A program made the position numbers and the translations under genes. The notes below the pieces were generated by a model. The model ran no database searches, was not told the origin of the DNA, and saw only the letters and a program-made list of their open reading frames with translations. From Myoxocephalus aenaeus (lineage: Eukaryota; Chordata; Actinopteri; Perciformes; Cottidae): a DNA stretch of 64,000 nucleotides. The stretch spans positions 1,414,001 through 1,478,000 of the forward strand of contig JBAMJR010000162.1 in assembly GCA_038501785.1 (NCBI GenBank), given 5' to 3'. This document shows, piece after piece, positions 29,096 through 40,487 of the stretch. Position 1 is the first letter of the stretch; the number at the start of each line of letters is the position of its first letter.

Positions 29096-29780
29096 TTTTT
29101 AATATTACCTGGAACTGATCGGATCATTTTGCTTCAATCTGCACATTTGCTCAACTCACAGGACCCGGTTTCTGTTCGCATTGGCCGCCCTCCATTGTAA
29201 ATTCCTACTTCCGTCCAGCTAGAATGTGCTTGCACTATGACTTTGTACGGACGTTTGTCACACTCTTAATGAAATAACCTGCAGTGTAACGAGGGATCAG
29301 AGAGGTGCTGTGCCTCAGAAGTTTGTGTGCTCTGTACTAATACCTGCGATCATTCACCCGGATGGTACAGTAGCTAAATAGTAATATTCTCCTCGACAGA
29401 AGGCGGCCACGATTGGAGGACCAAAGTCTCCCAGAGGAGCACCTTGCAGGAGCTTGATAACATCTACCATCTACTTTACTGTGATGTGTTAGGATTTTAT
29501 AGGATACTTAACAGAAAATAGGTCACGAGCAGTCATACAATAATTGGATTTAAAAATTAATAATATTAATGAGACTGAGGGAATTCCTTTGTTTCCTTGA
29601 CTTATTCATACCACTTCACTATGAATTGATAACAAACCAGCTGGAAAGTCTAATTTGTCTGACGTTAGTCTGCCACTTACGGTATAGAGGTGACATGTGC
29701 ATGCATTATCATATTAAAAGTGGGTTGGCTGCACCGAGTTGAAAGTTGAAATACAAAATAAAAAATCAGATTTAAGCTAA

Positions 29781-30000
29781 ATGGATTTGCATTTACATAG
29801 CGCAAAATTTTCTCGTCTTCCGACCATTCAGAGTGATTTACGCTGCATGTCAACATTCACCCTTTCACACACAAGAAGGCAGAAGCTGCCGTACAAGATG
29901 CCAACCTGCTCATCAGGGTCTAATCTAAATGCTTCAGTCATTTGACATGCAGACTTGAGGAGCCAGGAATCGATACCACCAATCTTCCGATTAGTAGATG
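29781..30000. repeat. Fragment of a dispersed fish repeat
   Basis: The succession ACATAGCGCAAAATTTTCTC, ACATTCACCCTTTCACACAC, ATGCCAACCTGCTCATCAGG, GACATGCAGACTTGAGGAGC and ACCAATCTTCCGATTAGTAG follows a very widespread teleost interspersed repeat that I recognise from memory. The copy is diverged and truncated; its class is not certain. Confidence 0.55.
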
Positions 30001-30548
30001 TTAAGATAGTTGCTGGCAGGACGGTAAGTAAACAATGCTCAGAGAGACTATAAGGGATAGGATATTCAACCTGAGACAATAAAGGTGAGGGAGACAACAA
30101 CTATGTGTTGTGAAGTTCCTAATGGTAATTACATCCTTGTAAGGACACATTAAGTATACAATACAATGATAACAAAACAATGGCACCTGGCAGGAAGGAA
30201 GTGCAACGTAGATAGCTGAAACCGTGGTAAAATATTCTTCAAGATACCACCTAATTTATATATAACTTTCTTATCCGACTGTAATAACAATCAGATCGGC
30301 TCATCCCTGATTGAAAACAGACCAATGGCCAATCAACTGTGATTCTGGGCAGCATTTTGACGCCGTGGTAATGGACTGTATTGCCAGTTGCATAGATGGC
30401 TTGAGGCTACAAAGACAAAATCGTGTGGGTGAGGCTTTACAAAGGAGAGAAATGTCACGGTAAATGCTGTTGGTGATCAATTTTGGGCTAATTATCTACG
30501 GTCTTAAAATATCATGGCTGTAAGTACTGGGTCGGTAGTTAAATAAAG

Positions 30549-31103
30549 TAAAGGCCTTTACACACCGGCGGCGAGAAGAATAAATGACACAAAAATGCTA
30601 AATACTGTGAATATTATGCATGGCAACTATTAATGCAACAGTTGCATGAAATATTCGCGCAGGCAGAGAACAACTACCAGGATGCTATTGACCCAGAGCG
30701 CTTGGCAGTCCGTCTGCAGTAAGTTGTTGTCGAAGTGAATTTTAGTTCCCTCTGATAAACACTTTCACAGTGTACTGTATATATCTAGGGATTTTATTGT
30801 GAAAGGTAAGAACAGGAGGAGTGGATCTGGTCAGCGCTACCTTCGCCTGTTGTAAGGAGTAATCAAAGTCTGAAATACTCCATGTTGTAGAATATAGTAG
30901 ACATTTTTGAATATGTCTGTTCCGCACAATGTGGTTGGCTGATGCCTTTTTGTGAAAGCTAAGAAAAATTAACCTTGCTCTGAAAATCACATTGTTTTTT
31001 AAATATACATTTTCTGTGACAAAAACAACAGTTCTAAAAAATATATATTGCAGTGTGAACTAATCGCACAGAGGAAAATTACCCCGGTGTGTAAAGGCTG
31101 TAA
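30549..31103. mobile_element. Harbinger-like miniature element with TAA duplication
   Basis: The element proper is 30552-31100 (549 bp), flanked by TAA at 30549-30551 and 31101-31103. The ends form 17-bp inverted repeats with two mismatches at the outermost bases (AGGCCTTTACACACCGG and CAGCCTTTACACACCGG). A 3-bp TAA/TWA duplication with ends of this type points to PIF/Harbinger. No transposase frame is present, so this is a non-autonomous copy. Confidence 0.75.
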
Positions 31104-34100
31104 GACGAGATTCCTCCCACTCGCTTTGAGATGCACACTGACCAGTCTTCAGATTCTCCTGTTGCCAAGCACAACAAGACCTCGGCACATGCAGCACATC
31201 TGAAACGGGGGGCTCAGTGCCTCATGCCCTCCATGTTGGCTCCTCCTTACCCAGGAGGATTAAGCCTGGCCATGGAGTTTTTCTTTCAGGTAGCTGATTT
31301 ATTGGGCTTCAGCAGAGAAACAAAGGGTCTGAATGTGTTTGAAGTGTGCAGGTGAAGACCCCAAGACTGCACTTTGAAAAAGCTCCCACTAGGATTGAAA
31401 TCTCTTCAGCCACACCTGTGAAGGCAGTGCTCAGATCCACACGGTAACCTTCCACCTGGGCTGGGATCCACCTTCCATGCGTGCACCGTCTGCCCACGCG
31501 TTGGTCAGACTTTCCCAGCTCGACGCGGCCGTGTGTGGCAGGGGGATTAAACACACTGCGTATGTGCATACGTCGCGACACAAAAGCCAAGTAATGATAT
31601 TTCATCAAGTTGATAATTCTGCCTGAACGCGCAAGCTCTGCCTTGTGGCCTAGATTTCCTCTCCTTCTCAAGAGGGATTGATTCAACCTTTCTTCTATTC
31701 TTCTAGATTTTCTAATTAGCCTTAGTGATTTTCTAATTCTTTGACATTCAACCTTGAATTATTCCCTCCTCCACACATAAAAACAAGCGTTTTTTTTTCA
31801 GTTCAGGAAAACCAACAAAGCATGATAATGTTCTTGTTTATTCCATGATCAAACATAATCATTCTCTTCTCTGGAGGAAACCTCCCTTTGGGCTAATTTC
31901 TATCATTGTTACTTGCATGTTTGACAAATTAGACTCTGGGAAACTCTGGTAGAAGAGGGGGGAGCTACTGATACTGACATTAGCATTTCATTCCTCCTTT
32001 GTTACACTGAGGCAGAATTCAAAGGTTTGCTGACTTAGGAGGTTTTGGGAGGATTGAAGGGGTTCAGTCTGAATGGTCAGGGGGGATCCAGGGGGTTTTA
32101 GCATTGAGCACAGACTGGGCTCTTATTTTCCTTTCTCCATGTCCAGGTGTGGATCTATCTGTTTTTCCCTCTCTTATACTGTCTTTCATTGACTGAAGCT
32201 CAGGCCAGTGGCCCATCACACCTGGATCAAATGTGAAACCACGCTGGAGGAAGTTTTAATTTCCAGTCTTATAGTATTGAGCTACTACTCAAGTCTAAGT
32301 AAATTCCACTTCAAGCCATCTTCACAAGTTGATTCTGCAGCACAGGTTATGCATCAACAATTGCTGGGCATTCAGACATAGCAGGATTTTTGTTATCTTT
32401 TTAATTTAGGCTATTTGACTCAGCTTTTCTTTAGCTCGCTGCTCAAAATGTATCTTCTCCTCAGCACAGTTTTAACTTGCATAACAAATAAACAGTGATT
32501 TTAATGGAGCGCCTTTTATGCTCAGTCACCATATCATTTCTGGGGGCATGTTGAATGGGAAACCAAACAAGCCTATTTTGACATTTATTCTATCAACAGG
32601 CATAAAGCCAAATGGGAAACAGCACCATTTTCTCTGTCTCTTTCTCTGGAGGGCAAAGGCACTAAGACAGACTGCAGCTCTCTCTGTGGATAGAGACAAG
32701 AATGAGGATGCTGAGAACAATAGGAGGGGAAGCCATTGTTAACCAGAGTTATTGCTGTCAAGTCAGAGTTGGATTGCGCCTAAGCCACTTCTCTTCGAAC
32801 TTATCACCAAGCACAGCAGGTGGGTTTCCCTCAGCCTTCAGAAAATGAAGACTGGGGGAAGGACTGAAGACAGTTCAGAGAATGATTAAATCTTCAACAT
32901 TTTGGAGCCTGTCTCCCTGAGTTTAAATTACCCTCTGAACTATATTATTTGACCTTAACATTCCTGAAAATTTCTGGCACGCTGTGATTCAAAACGGACC
33001 TCTGCTATGGGAAAAATGGGCATAATGTTTGGTGTTATCACCACAGGAGACTTCTCTACAGATAGACTGAAGGCCTAGTTTCTATTGCTTGGAGAAAAAT
33101 TACAATGGGGATCTTTCATGTCTCAGAGTTAGCTTCCATATTTTTCTTAATTGGTGCCTGGCAGGTTATCCAGAATGGAGATGGATTTGAAGTCATTTAC
33201 TGGAAGTTCTTGACAGGAGCAGTGGAAGAGAACGTCAAGCCCTGCGCTGGCACGCATAGCTTGAAAATCATCTGTCAAAATGTAGCATATCTATGGAGAA
33301 GGCTGCCTGTCATCTTCGATGTACATCTAACCATGCACAAGAGGGGATTTGATCAGGAGCTTTGTTGTACTCCTGATTTAAAGCACACTCATCGAGTTGA
33401 TATTTGGTTGACAAGACACAGAAAATGTTGAGGTTTTTATAACACGATTGGTTTTGAGCTACTACACATACCAAGGGGTATTTTTTTAAATAATACATTT
33501 GTGCACACTATTTTTTAAATGAAAATCCTCACAGCTTCCATACATCATCAGACATATTCCGTCATGTTACACCAACAAATACAATGTTCTCTTTTTGTCC
33601 TGATTTGTCAAATGGGATTTGTCGGTCTTGCTGACAAGTGCATGGCTCAGCCAGGCAGATTTTCAGAGGAAATCTCCACTCCAACTTCTTTATTTCCGCC
33701 CCAAATCAATGTGGTGAACAGCAAGACGTGATTGATAATGATATTGAGATTGATTGTCTAAATCCCTTCCCTCAGTTCAACGTCCCCAAACAGATAGTTT
33801 ATATACATGCAATTCAGTGCAGAGATAGGACTTGGCAGGAGCTGCCAATAGATAAGTGAAATAGGGCCAGAGTGAAAAGACCTATCAGTCTCTAAGGGGC
33901 TTAGCTGCAGGATTCTGAAGCTCTAAACTGGCGGTGGTGGAGGGAGATAGTCGACATTGGTTTTAAATTACCCGAGATTGCCTTGTGGTTTCAGTCTGCC
34001 GGGACGCCAGCAGACAAGATGTTTGTTAAAACAAGTGCAGACATTGAGGCAGATTGGGGCAAAGAGCAGACCTGCGATTTCCTAGCCAGACGGAACAGGC

Positions 34101-35147
34101 TGGAAAGCTGGTAATTGCAGAATTGGCAAAGGGGCTAAGGAGATGTTGCAGCAATGATATCAGCTACTGGGACTGAAGAAGTGGCGTTGCTGGAAACGTG
34201 CTCAGTTACCTCCCTATGAGGATATTATATTTGATGCCATACAAGCTCCAACACACACCACACTAATGGTAGTACTGTTATTAATTTCCTTGCTTTGCAA
34301 CGCGGCATATGCAATTCTCTCAAAATGACTGGGTATAAAATGACCACTAATTATGTAGTACTTATTATACATATGCCCTTGTGGCTTCAGGTGCTAAGCA
34401 TATTCAGTCCCTGCAAAGTCCTGAGTTCTTCTTTCTCTAAATTATGTCCTCTCAAATAAAAGTAAAATCCACCAAATAAAATAATCTTTAAGGAATTGTT
34501 CAATATTTTGGAAATATTTGTATTTGCTTTTCTATGATTGACTTCCTGGAGTTTGTGGGTGTCTAGTCATCATCACCTCCCAGTGACGACTAGACTCCAG
34601 GAGTCACTGCATCCGGCCAAGATGCTACATAACCTGTAAAACCACAACTTAATTTTTGCATTTCATTCTCGCACTTATGTTTTATTGTGTTCATTTAATT
34701 CATAATTATTTTATGAATTAGGCAATGCAAGAGACTGTGGAAAGTGGATTTTGTTACATTCGGACAGAGCCAGGCTGGCTGCACCAACCCCATGTTTTAA
34801 ATTTTTATGCTAAGCTATTTAGCTTGACATAAGAGACTGTTTAAACTTGGACAAAATAACACAAAGTCATCAGCATTGCTGAATTTGATATTTTGACACC
34901 AAAATTAAGAAAGCACGCATTTACAATAGTAGAAGAAGTTTACAAATATAATGTCTGCAAAGAAACAAAAATGCAAAAAAACAAACAGAACAATGTAAAT
35001 TACAACCTCGCCAAGGAGCTCTACTTTCACACATTATCACAGATTAGTTTTTTCAATATTCCATTACTACCCTCACTAGCCTTCCTCTTTCACTGACATT
35101 CAGAGAGAGAGCTGTGTGAATAGCTCTCCACTGGTACCAAACTTTGA

Positions 35148-35239
<92 letters not shown>

Positions 35240-36807
35240 CTTTTAATGCTTAAAGTTTACTTTTGTTACAGGTACAATAACAAAAGGCCTTTTAAGTCTG
35301 ACTTGGAAATCTTTAGGAGAAATTGGCTCTAGCATTGAGGGGTTGAGGTATTGATTCTGGCCTCTGGCTCAGTCCAGGAAAGATGGATAGATTTCTTTGA
35401 AATGCACTCTGCGTGAGAATATAAAGACTATTGTGTGTTCTCGCTCAGGAATAAATTGTTTCATGACATATCTGGGGCCACCTTTTTAGCTTCAAGCTGC
35501 CTGCTTCTCTTGAAAGGGGAATGTTGACAGGGTGGAGCACATTCATCTGTAGTCCCAGACTACCCACACCTCATAGAAGCTTTTATTGAAAGTTAAATCT
35601 CCTTCAGAGAGTTGGCAGCCTCTCGTTGGGATATCTATTTCAGCAGCTGTCGAGGCTGATTATATGGAGGTTGTGCCACACACTGGCAGCGATATAAACC
35701 TCCTACTGAGAGAAGGACTATTATGATGCTATTGATTGATGCGTTCATCTGCATGCATGTGTACAATCTCTTGACTCGGAAGCAGCGCTTGGTATTGATG
35801 GCATGCAACATGTGATGGTGATACAATTTGCTGGCACTCACATTGGTGAAGTCACCCATTCCAGAAAGCTTGTGGGGACATGTAGTTTCTGTTAAACACG
35901 ATGCTTCAATGTTTACCTCAGGACAGAACCGTTCTACAGCAGATCAATAACAAGTTGCAGGCGTTATTGGAGTCTGAAACCAAGAGCCCTATGTAACAAT
36001 CAAAGCAACGCAAATCGGTTTATTGCTTGTTTCCACCCTGTTAGCCTGTCTTAATGGTTACAAGAGTTCAGCTAAAGCAATGAATGGGGATGGTTCTTCA
36101 GTGTTGTCAATGAAAAAACTGTATGTGTTCCACCCACTGCTTTCAAATACTAGATTTATAGAGAATCAATAAGAAAACATAGTCACCAAGAGACAATACA
36201 ACTTGATTTGGTTTATAATCACTATTTTCTGATTTAGGATTGGATTGGTTGGATGTGTTAAAGTAAGTCTTTTAATTGACATTGTGTGAACTTCTGGCAT
36301 TACATTCTTTTAAAATAGTTAGATTACAGTTGCAGGTTGAACTGCACAGGTGAGCAGTAGAATAACATTGATGCTATAAGCAGTGTATTGTGTTAATCTC
36401 CTCTGTATAACTGAGCATCATTAACAGAACCGATCACTTGATGTCTTTTGAAAACCTAAGCCTCTCATTTAACTGATTTATTATTGAACACAGAGTTGAC
36501 GTAAAAAAATACATACAAGGACCGGGATCTGCTTTGTGTATATGTTTTTTGAAGGCCTTTTCTTTTTGGCTCCGTGTTGGAAAAGTCTCCCTCCACTCCC
36601 ATTACCTACTGACTCGGAATACATTTCGCTTCTCGCCAATGCCATCAATTTGAATATCAAACACCAATAAAAGCCACCTCTTTGGGTTTGTTTGAGCTCC
36701 GCCATGCTGTGAGAAGGAAGGTGGGCGGCATGGGGCAAAGCATCTTGGAACTATTGAGTGAAAATATTGATGGAACGGAGCCAGTCCCTGTGACGCTGCA
36801 GCCAAAG
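31104..36807. other. Intron 1, fourth part
   Basis: No exon or RNA gene is recognised. It holds a CA microsatellite (35149-35238). The rest is unique-looking intronic DNA. Confidence 0.55.
35149..35238. repeat. (CA)n microsatellite
   Basis: A perfect CA run to 35231, with one CG interruption before the last units. Confidence 0.97.
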
Positions 36808-37025
36808 ACTAATGTTAATGTTCTCCAAGTCACAACTTGCCAACACAACCATTTCTATTTATTTAGAGAGAAAGCATCATGCTCTTTTTCAGCACCGCCC
36901 TCGTACTCTTAAGAGTTTCACACAGTTGATTGAGAGAGGTGGAGGACAACGTGTGTATATATGCCTTTAAAGGAAATTGTACACAAATATAGAGGTCAAA
37001 ACTCATCCGTCCTCATGTGTTTTAT
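36808..37025. repeat. 218-bp direct repeat, copy 1 (host flank plus LINE 5' junction)
   Basis: Identical by eye to 37684-37901 (offset 876). Its first 143 bases are host intron; the rest, from about 36951, is LINE coding sequence. Positions 36831-36950 also match a third, diverged copy at 38307-38437. Confidence 0.93.
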
Positions 37026-38306
37026 TGACGCCTCCAAAGCTTTTGATCGTGTTAATCATAGCAAGTTGTTTTTAAAATTTAGTCAAAGAGGTGTCCCCAA
37101 ATATATTGTGAGAATTCTGGCTTACTGGTATGCCCACCAGACAATGCAAGTTAAATGGGGCCTCAAAAAAGTGTCTCAGCCCCATTTGAGGTCAGCAATG
37201 GTATCTGACAAGGGGGGATTTTGTCCCCAGTTCTTTTTAATCTATATATTGATGATTTGTCCAAACAGCTGAAAGCCTGCAAGACTGGGTGCATGATTGG
37301 TGATACTTTAGTTAATCATATTGTGTATGCAGATGATCTTGTGATTTTTAGTCCATGTAGTGCTGGTCTCCAGCAGCTCCTTACTGTATGTACTGTCTAT
37401 GGCGTGGAACATGATATCAAATACAATGCTAGTAAGAGTACTATCTTGATCTGTAAAACAAAGGAGGACAAAAGCCTAAAATTCCCCAACTTCAAATTGT
37501 CTAATAATTACCTCGGTGTCTGTGATAAGGTAAAATATCTTGGACATTTTAGGCCTATAGACATCTATAGGCAATGTCGTAGGATGTATGCACAAGCAAA
37601 CATTCTCTCGCGCAAGTTTGGTATATGTACAGATGGAGTGAAGATGTTCCTGTTTAGAGCATATTGTACACCACTCTTCACTAACTAATGTTAATGTTCT
37701 CCAAGTCACAACTTGCCAACACAACCATTTCTATTTATTTAGAGAGAAAGCATCATGCTCTTTTTCAGCACCGCCCTCGTACTCTTAAGAGTTTCACACA
37801 GTTGATTGAGAGAGGTGGAGGACAACGTGTGTATATATGCCTTTAAAGGAAATTGTACACAAATATAGAGGTCAAAACTCATCCGTCCTCATGTGTTTTA
37901 TGAGTGGTCTAATTACAGAAAAAGTAAGTAGCTTATAATATATAAAAGTAGTTTATAATGACGCCATGAGAATACTACTGAAGAGACCGAGATGGTGTAG
38001 TGAAATGTTTGTGACTGCAGGAGTTAATACTGTCCATGTCGTTTTAAGAAATCTTATGTATACATTTACTGTATCTATCTGTCGAGTTAATGACTCTGAA
38101 AATGAGATCATCATGGTTTTATCAAACATAAAGTATAGTACAACCCGCCGCTACCAGTTCCATCTGTGGAGACATCGTTACAGCTGTCTATTTATAAAGC
38201 ATTGACAGGTCTATGTATTTTAATTGCGCTTTTGTATGTATTTTATTCTATTTAATGGCTTTTTGTATTATCTGGACCTTGAGTCTGTAATACAAGTTTA
38301 ATTGAT
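36951..38306 (+). mobile_element. 5'-truncated non-LTR retrotransposon (LINE) with a broken reverse transcriptase
   Basis: Translations give the reverse-transcriptase core: FIDASKAFDRVNH (from about 37024), a SNGI-stop-QGG motif with SPVLFNLYIDDLS (about 37194-37265), and the catalytic YADDLVIF (YADD at 37326-37337). VKYLGH, YAQAN and FRAYCTPLFT follow. After an interruption the frame resumes with MRILLKRPRWCSEMFVTAGV (37966 on) and ends near LWRHRYSCLF. The frame is disabled by a shift in the A-run at about 37165-37171 and a TGA at 37206-37208, where CGA (Arg of GIRQGG) is expected. A copied host/LINE block (37684-37901) also interrupts it. The AT-rich 3' end (AATACAAGTTTAATTGAT) resembles CR1/L2-like LINE tails, but the family is not settled. 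The 5' end is cut at about 36951. No endonuclease domain is present. Confidence 0.85.
37684..37901. repeat. 218-bp direct repeat, copy 2 (inserted inside the LINE)
   Basis: A perfect copy of 36808-37025 lying between the RT segment ending CTPLFT and its continuation beginning near SNYRKSK. It therefore splits the LINE frame after the LINE had inserted. Confidence 0.93.
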
Positions 38307-38437
38307 CACAGCTTGCCAACACAACCATTTCTATTTATTTAGAGAGAAAGCATCAAGTACTGTACATGCTCTTTTTCAGCACCGCCCTCGTACTCTTAAG
38401 AGTTTCACACAGTTGCTTGAGAGAGGTGGAGGACAAC
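38307..38437. repeat. Third copy: 3' member of a ~120-bp target duplication around the LINE
   Basis: Matches 36831-36950 with two substitutions and one 11-base insertion (after GCATCA, at about 38356-38366). It follows the LINE tail directly and runs into unique intron at 38438. Confidence 0.85.
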
Positions 38438-40364
38438 CACAAGTGTCCTAGTGTAGAACCGACTGAACCGTTGGGGGTTAAGAGGCTTCTCAGGTAGTCT
38501 TGGGAATAGGTTTTTAGCCACTTGTTACTGTTGCTGATTGACATTGCAGGTTGTACAGGTTATGTACTATGCTGTCACATGTGGATATTTTACTTGACTG
38601 CCTCCACAGAATAAGGAATTAACTGGGACCCAATTATACAATGGCATTTAGCAGCTGTTAAAGAAATGTTAATGAGCTTAGCATAACAGCTCGGAGGGGG
38701 AAACTAATGTATATAGAGGGAAACATGTGGAGATAAACAGCCAACACCACAGTGTAGAAATACTTTGAATGCATGACCATTACTGGTATTAGATTGTCAA
38801 AATACCCTAACAGTATCAAGAAAAATTCACTGTTCGATTAAAGATTCAGTTAAAGCTAAAGTAAATCATTTTTGAATGGACATACTCCAAATCCGTCTTG
38901 TATTCTAGTTTGACGTGCTAACTCTTGAGATTAATGTATTTCTTTGGTTTTATTGTTTTGACTTTGCTCACTGTCACTTAGCTTCTCCCGGATTTTTCAC
39001 GTGGCAGGTCACCGAGCTAACACACAGGTAACGCTAGTTCCACGAGCTTCTCATCCTAACAAGTTGATTTGGAGACGTGTTTCCTTGCTGAAGGAGGCAG
39101 TGCATTTCTGGACAAGCTCTCAACAATCCCTCAACCTTTTAGCTGTGGTACTTTGGCGATCACTTGCTTTTTCCATGTCCACCCCCTCAAAAAAACAGAC
39201 AAAGCAACACATATATCATTAGTAGCTGCCCTATGGAGCTAGATATTAATTATCCTGTGTTCTCCTCGTTTGGCCACTCATTTGCACGTGTACTGTAAAT
39301 GTCAGCAGAGAGACAAATGGGAAAACAAAAACCCCAGCTCGTAGCCTTTATGCAGCAGAATGTCAGAGGGAGCTTGTAAGAGATGAGATATTGGTTTTGG
39401 CCTGGCATGGACGCTGGCTGCCTCAAAGGACATTCCCAGTGGCAATACAATTTGTATGTCATCTGTGTTTAGAAACTTATTAGCAAGGTGCAAGCAAACA
39501 TGTTCAGTTTCTACATTTGGATTCTGGCGAGAAGCAAGCTGATATACAGTGCACACAGAACCAATACAATCATGTATTTGATGCAGCATAATATAATTCT
39601 GTACAATTCTGCTCCAAGTCATCTGCCTGCTCTGAATCCAACCTCCCTCTGTGTTACAGCCACCTTTATGTTTCACATAAAGTATGTGAAACATGACGCA
39701 CGCATGTTTTTTACTCCGTATGAACTCCCCTCCAGTCACATATTGGTCTGACATGCCTTTTTTTTGCAGATTTATTAGTGTATTGAACAGCACTTTGGGG
39801 GGGAAAAGCTCAACTCTCACATTCTCTGTGTGGCCTTTATGTTGCGAGGAATGAAGGAGTATTTGTATGAATCGATCACATGCCACCCACAGTTGAAGCC
39901 TGGCCCTAATGGTTGCTTGCTGTCATTTTGCAAGCAGCTTGTAAAAAGGATTAGAGTGGCTCTGTGGAATAAGGGCGCATGAACAGCAAAGTTCTGTGGC
40001 CAGCAAGACAAATAAATCAATTTATCCCTGATGGTGATGCAGTTTTGGAACATAATGCCTAACAATGATGGAGTTTGGACACTTCATACTTGTCATTGTG
40101 AAATTGGACTGCCGTGTTGCTAATGATGGTAATGTATGTTGTGCCTCCCCTACTACAGTAATCCTTCACTCTGTCTCACTTAAATGCATCTCATTGTCTG
40201 GCGCATTGCATTATGAATAGCGCTGGGTAAAAAAAAGAAGAAGATGAGAAGTTAATTTATATATTCATTAATTTGAACTGAAAGTTAATGGAAAAAAAAC
40301 TGTATAACCAAGTTAATGGAAAAAAACTGTATCACAATATGAATTTCTTCCTTTTTTATCACAG
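38438..40364. other. Intron 1, last part
   Basis: Unique-looking AT-rich intron leading to the exon 2 acceptor. The window's longest open frame (194 codons, minus strand, 39302-39886) lies here without a recognisable domain; I do not call it a gene. Confidence 0.55.
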
Positions 40365-40487
40365 GCGATTGTAACTTTGAAAAGCCGCTGGCAGCATATG
40401 GGTACAGCCAAGGCAGAGACGATGACCTTGACTGGGAGCAGATCAACACCAGAGAGAAGCCTTCATCAGATCCATGGATGCCCTCAG
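40365..40487 (+). CDS. ptprm: ptprm-like exon 2: N-terminal part of the MAM domain
   Basis: Completes codon 25 and encodes residues 26-65 plus the first base of codon 66 (123 nt). The acceptor is TTTTTTATCACAG; the donor is CAG|GTAAGG. The protein reads DCNFEKPLAAYGYSQGRDDD, then LDWEQINTREKPSSDPWMPS. The GYSQ, WEQ(V/I)NT and SDPWMPSG strings mark it as the start of a PTPRM-type MAM domain. Cys27 is present, but the position of human Cys36, which pairs with Cys27, is Tyr36 (codon TAT at 40397-40399). Residue numbers coincide with human PTPRM here. MAM domains of this family drive homophilic cis and trans adhesion together with the Ig domain. Confidence 0.9.

Larger units (their letters stand above)
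25378..30548. other. Intron 1, third part
   Basis: AT-rich intronic DNA with a short perfect hairpin (26994-27028), a decayed hAT-like stretch (about 28924-29095) and a dispersed repeat fragment (29781-30000). No exon or RNA gene was recognised. Confidence 0.55.

Noticed and set aside
34553..34610. Imperfect inverted repeat around GTCTAGTC and GACTAGAC
   Set aside because: The arms are short and need a 10-base bulge; not distinguishable from chance.
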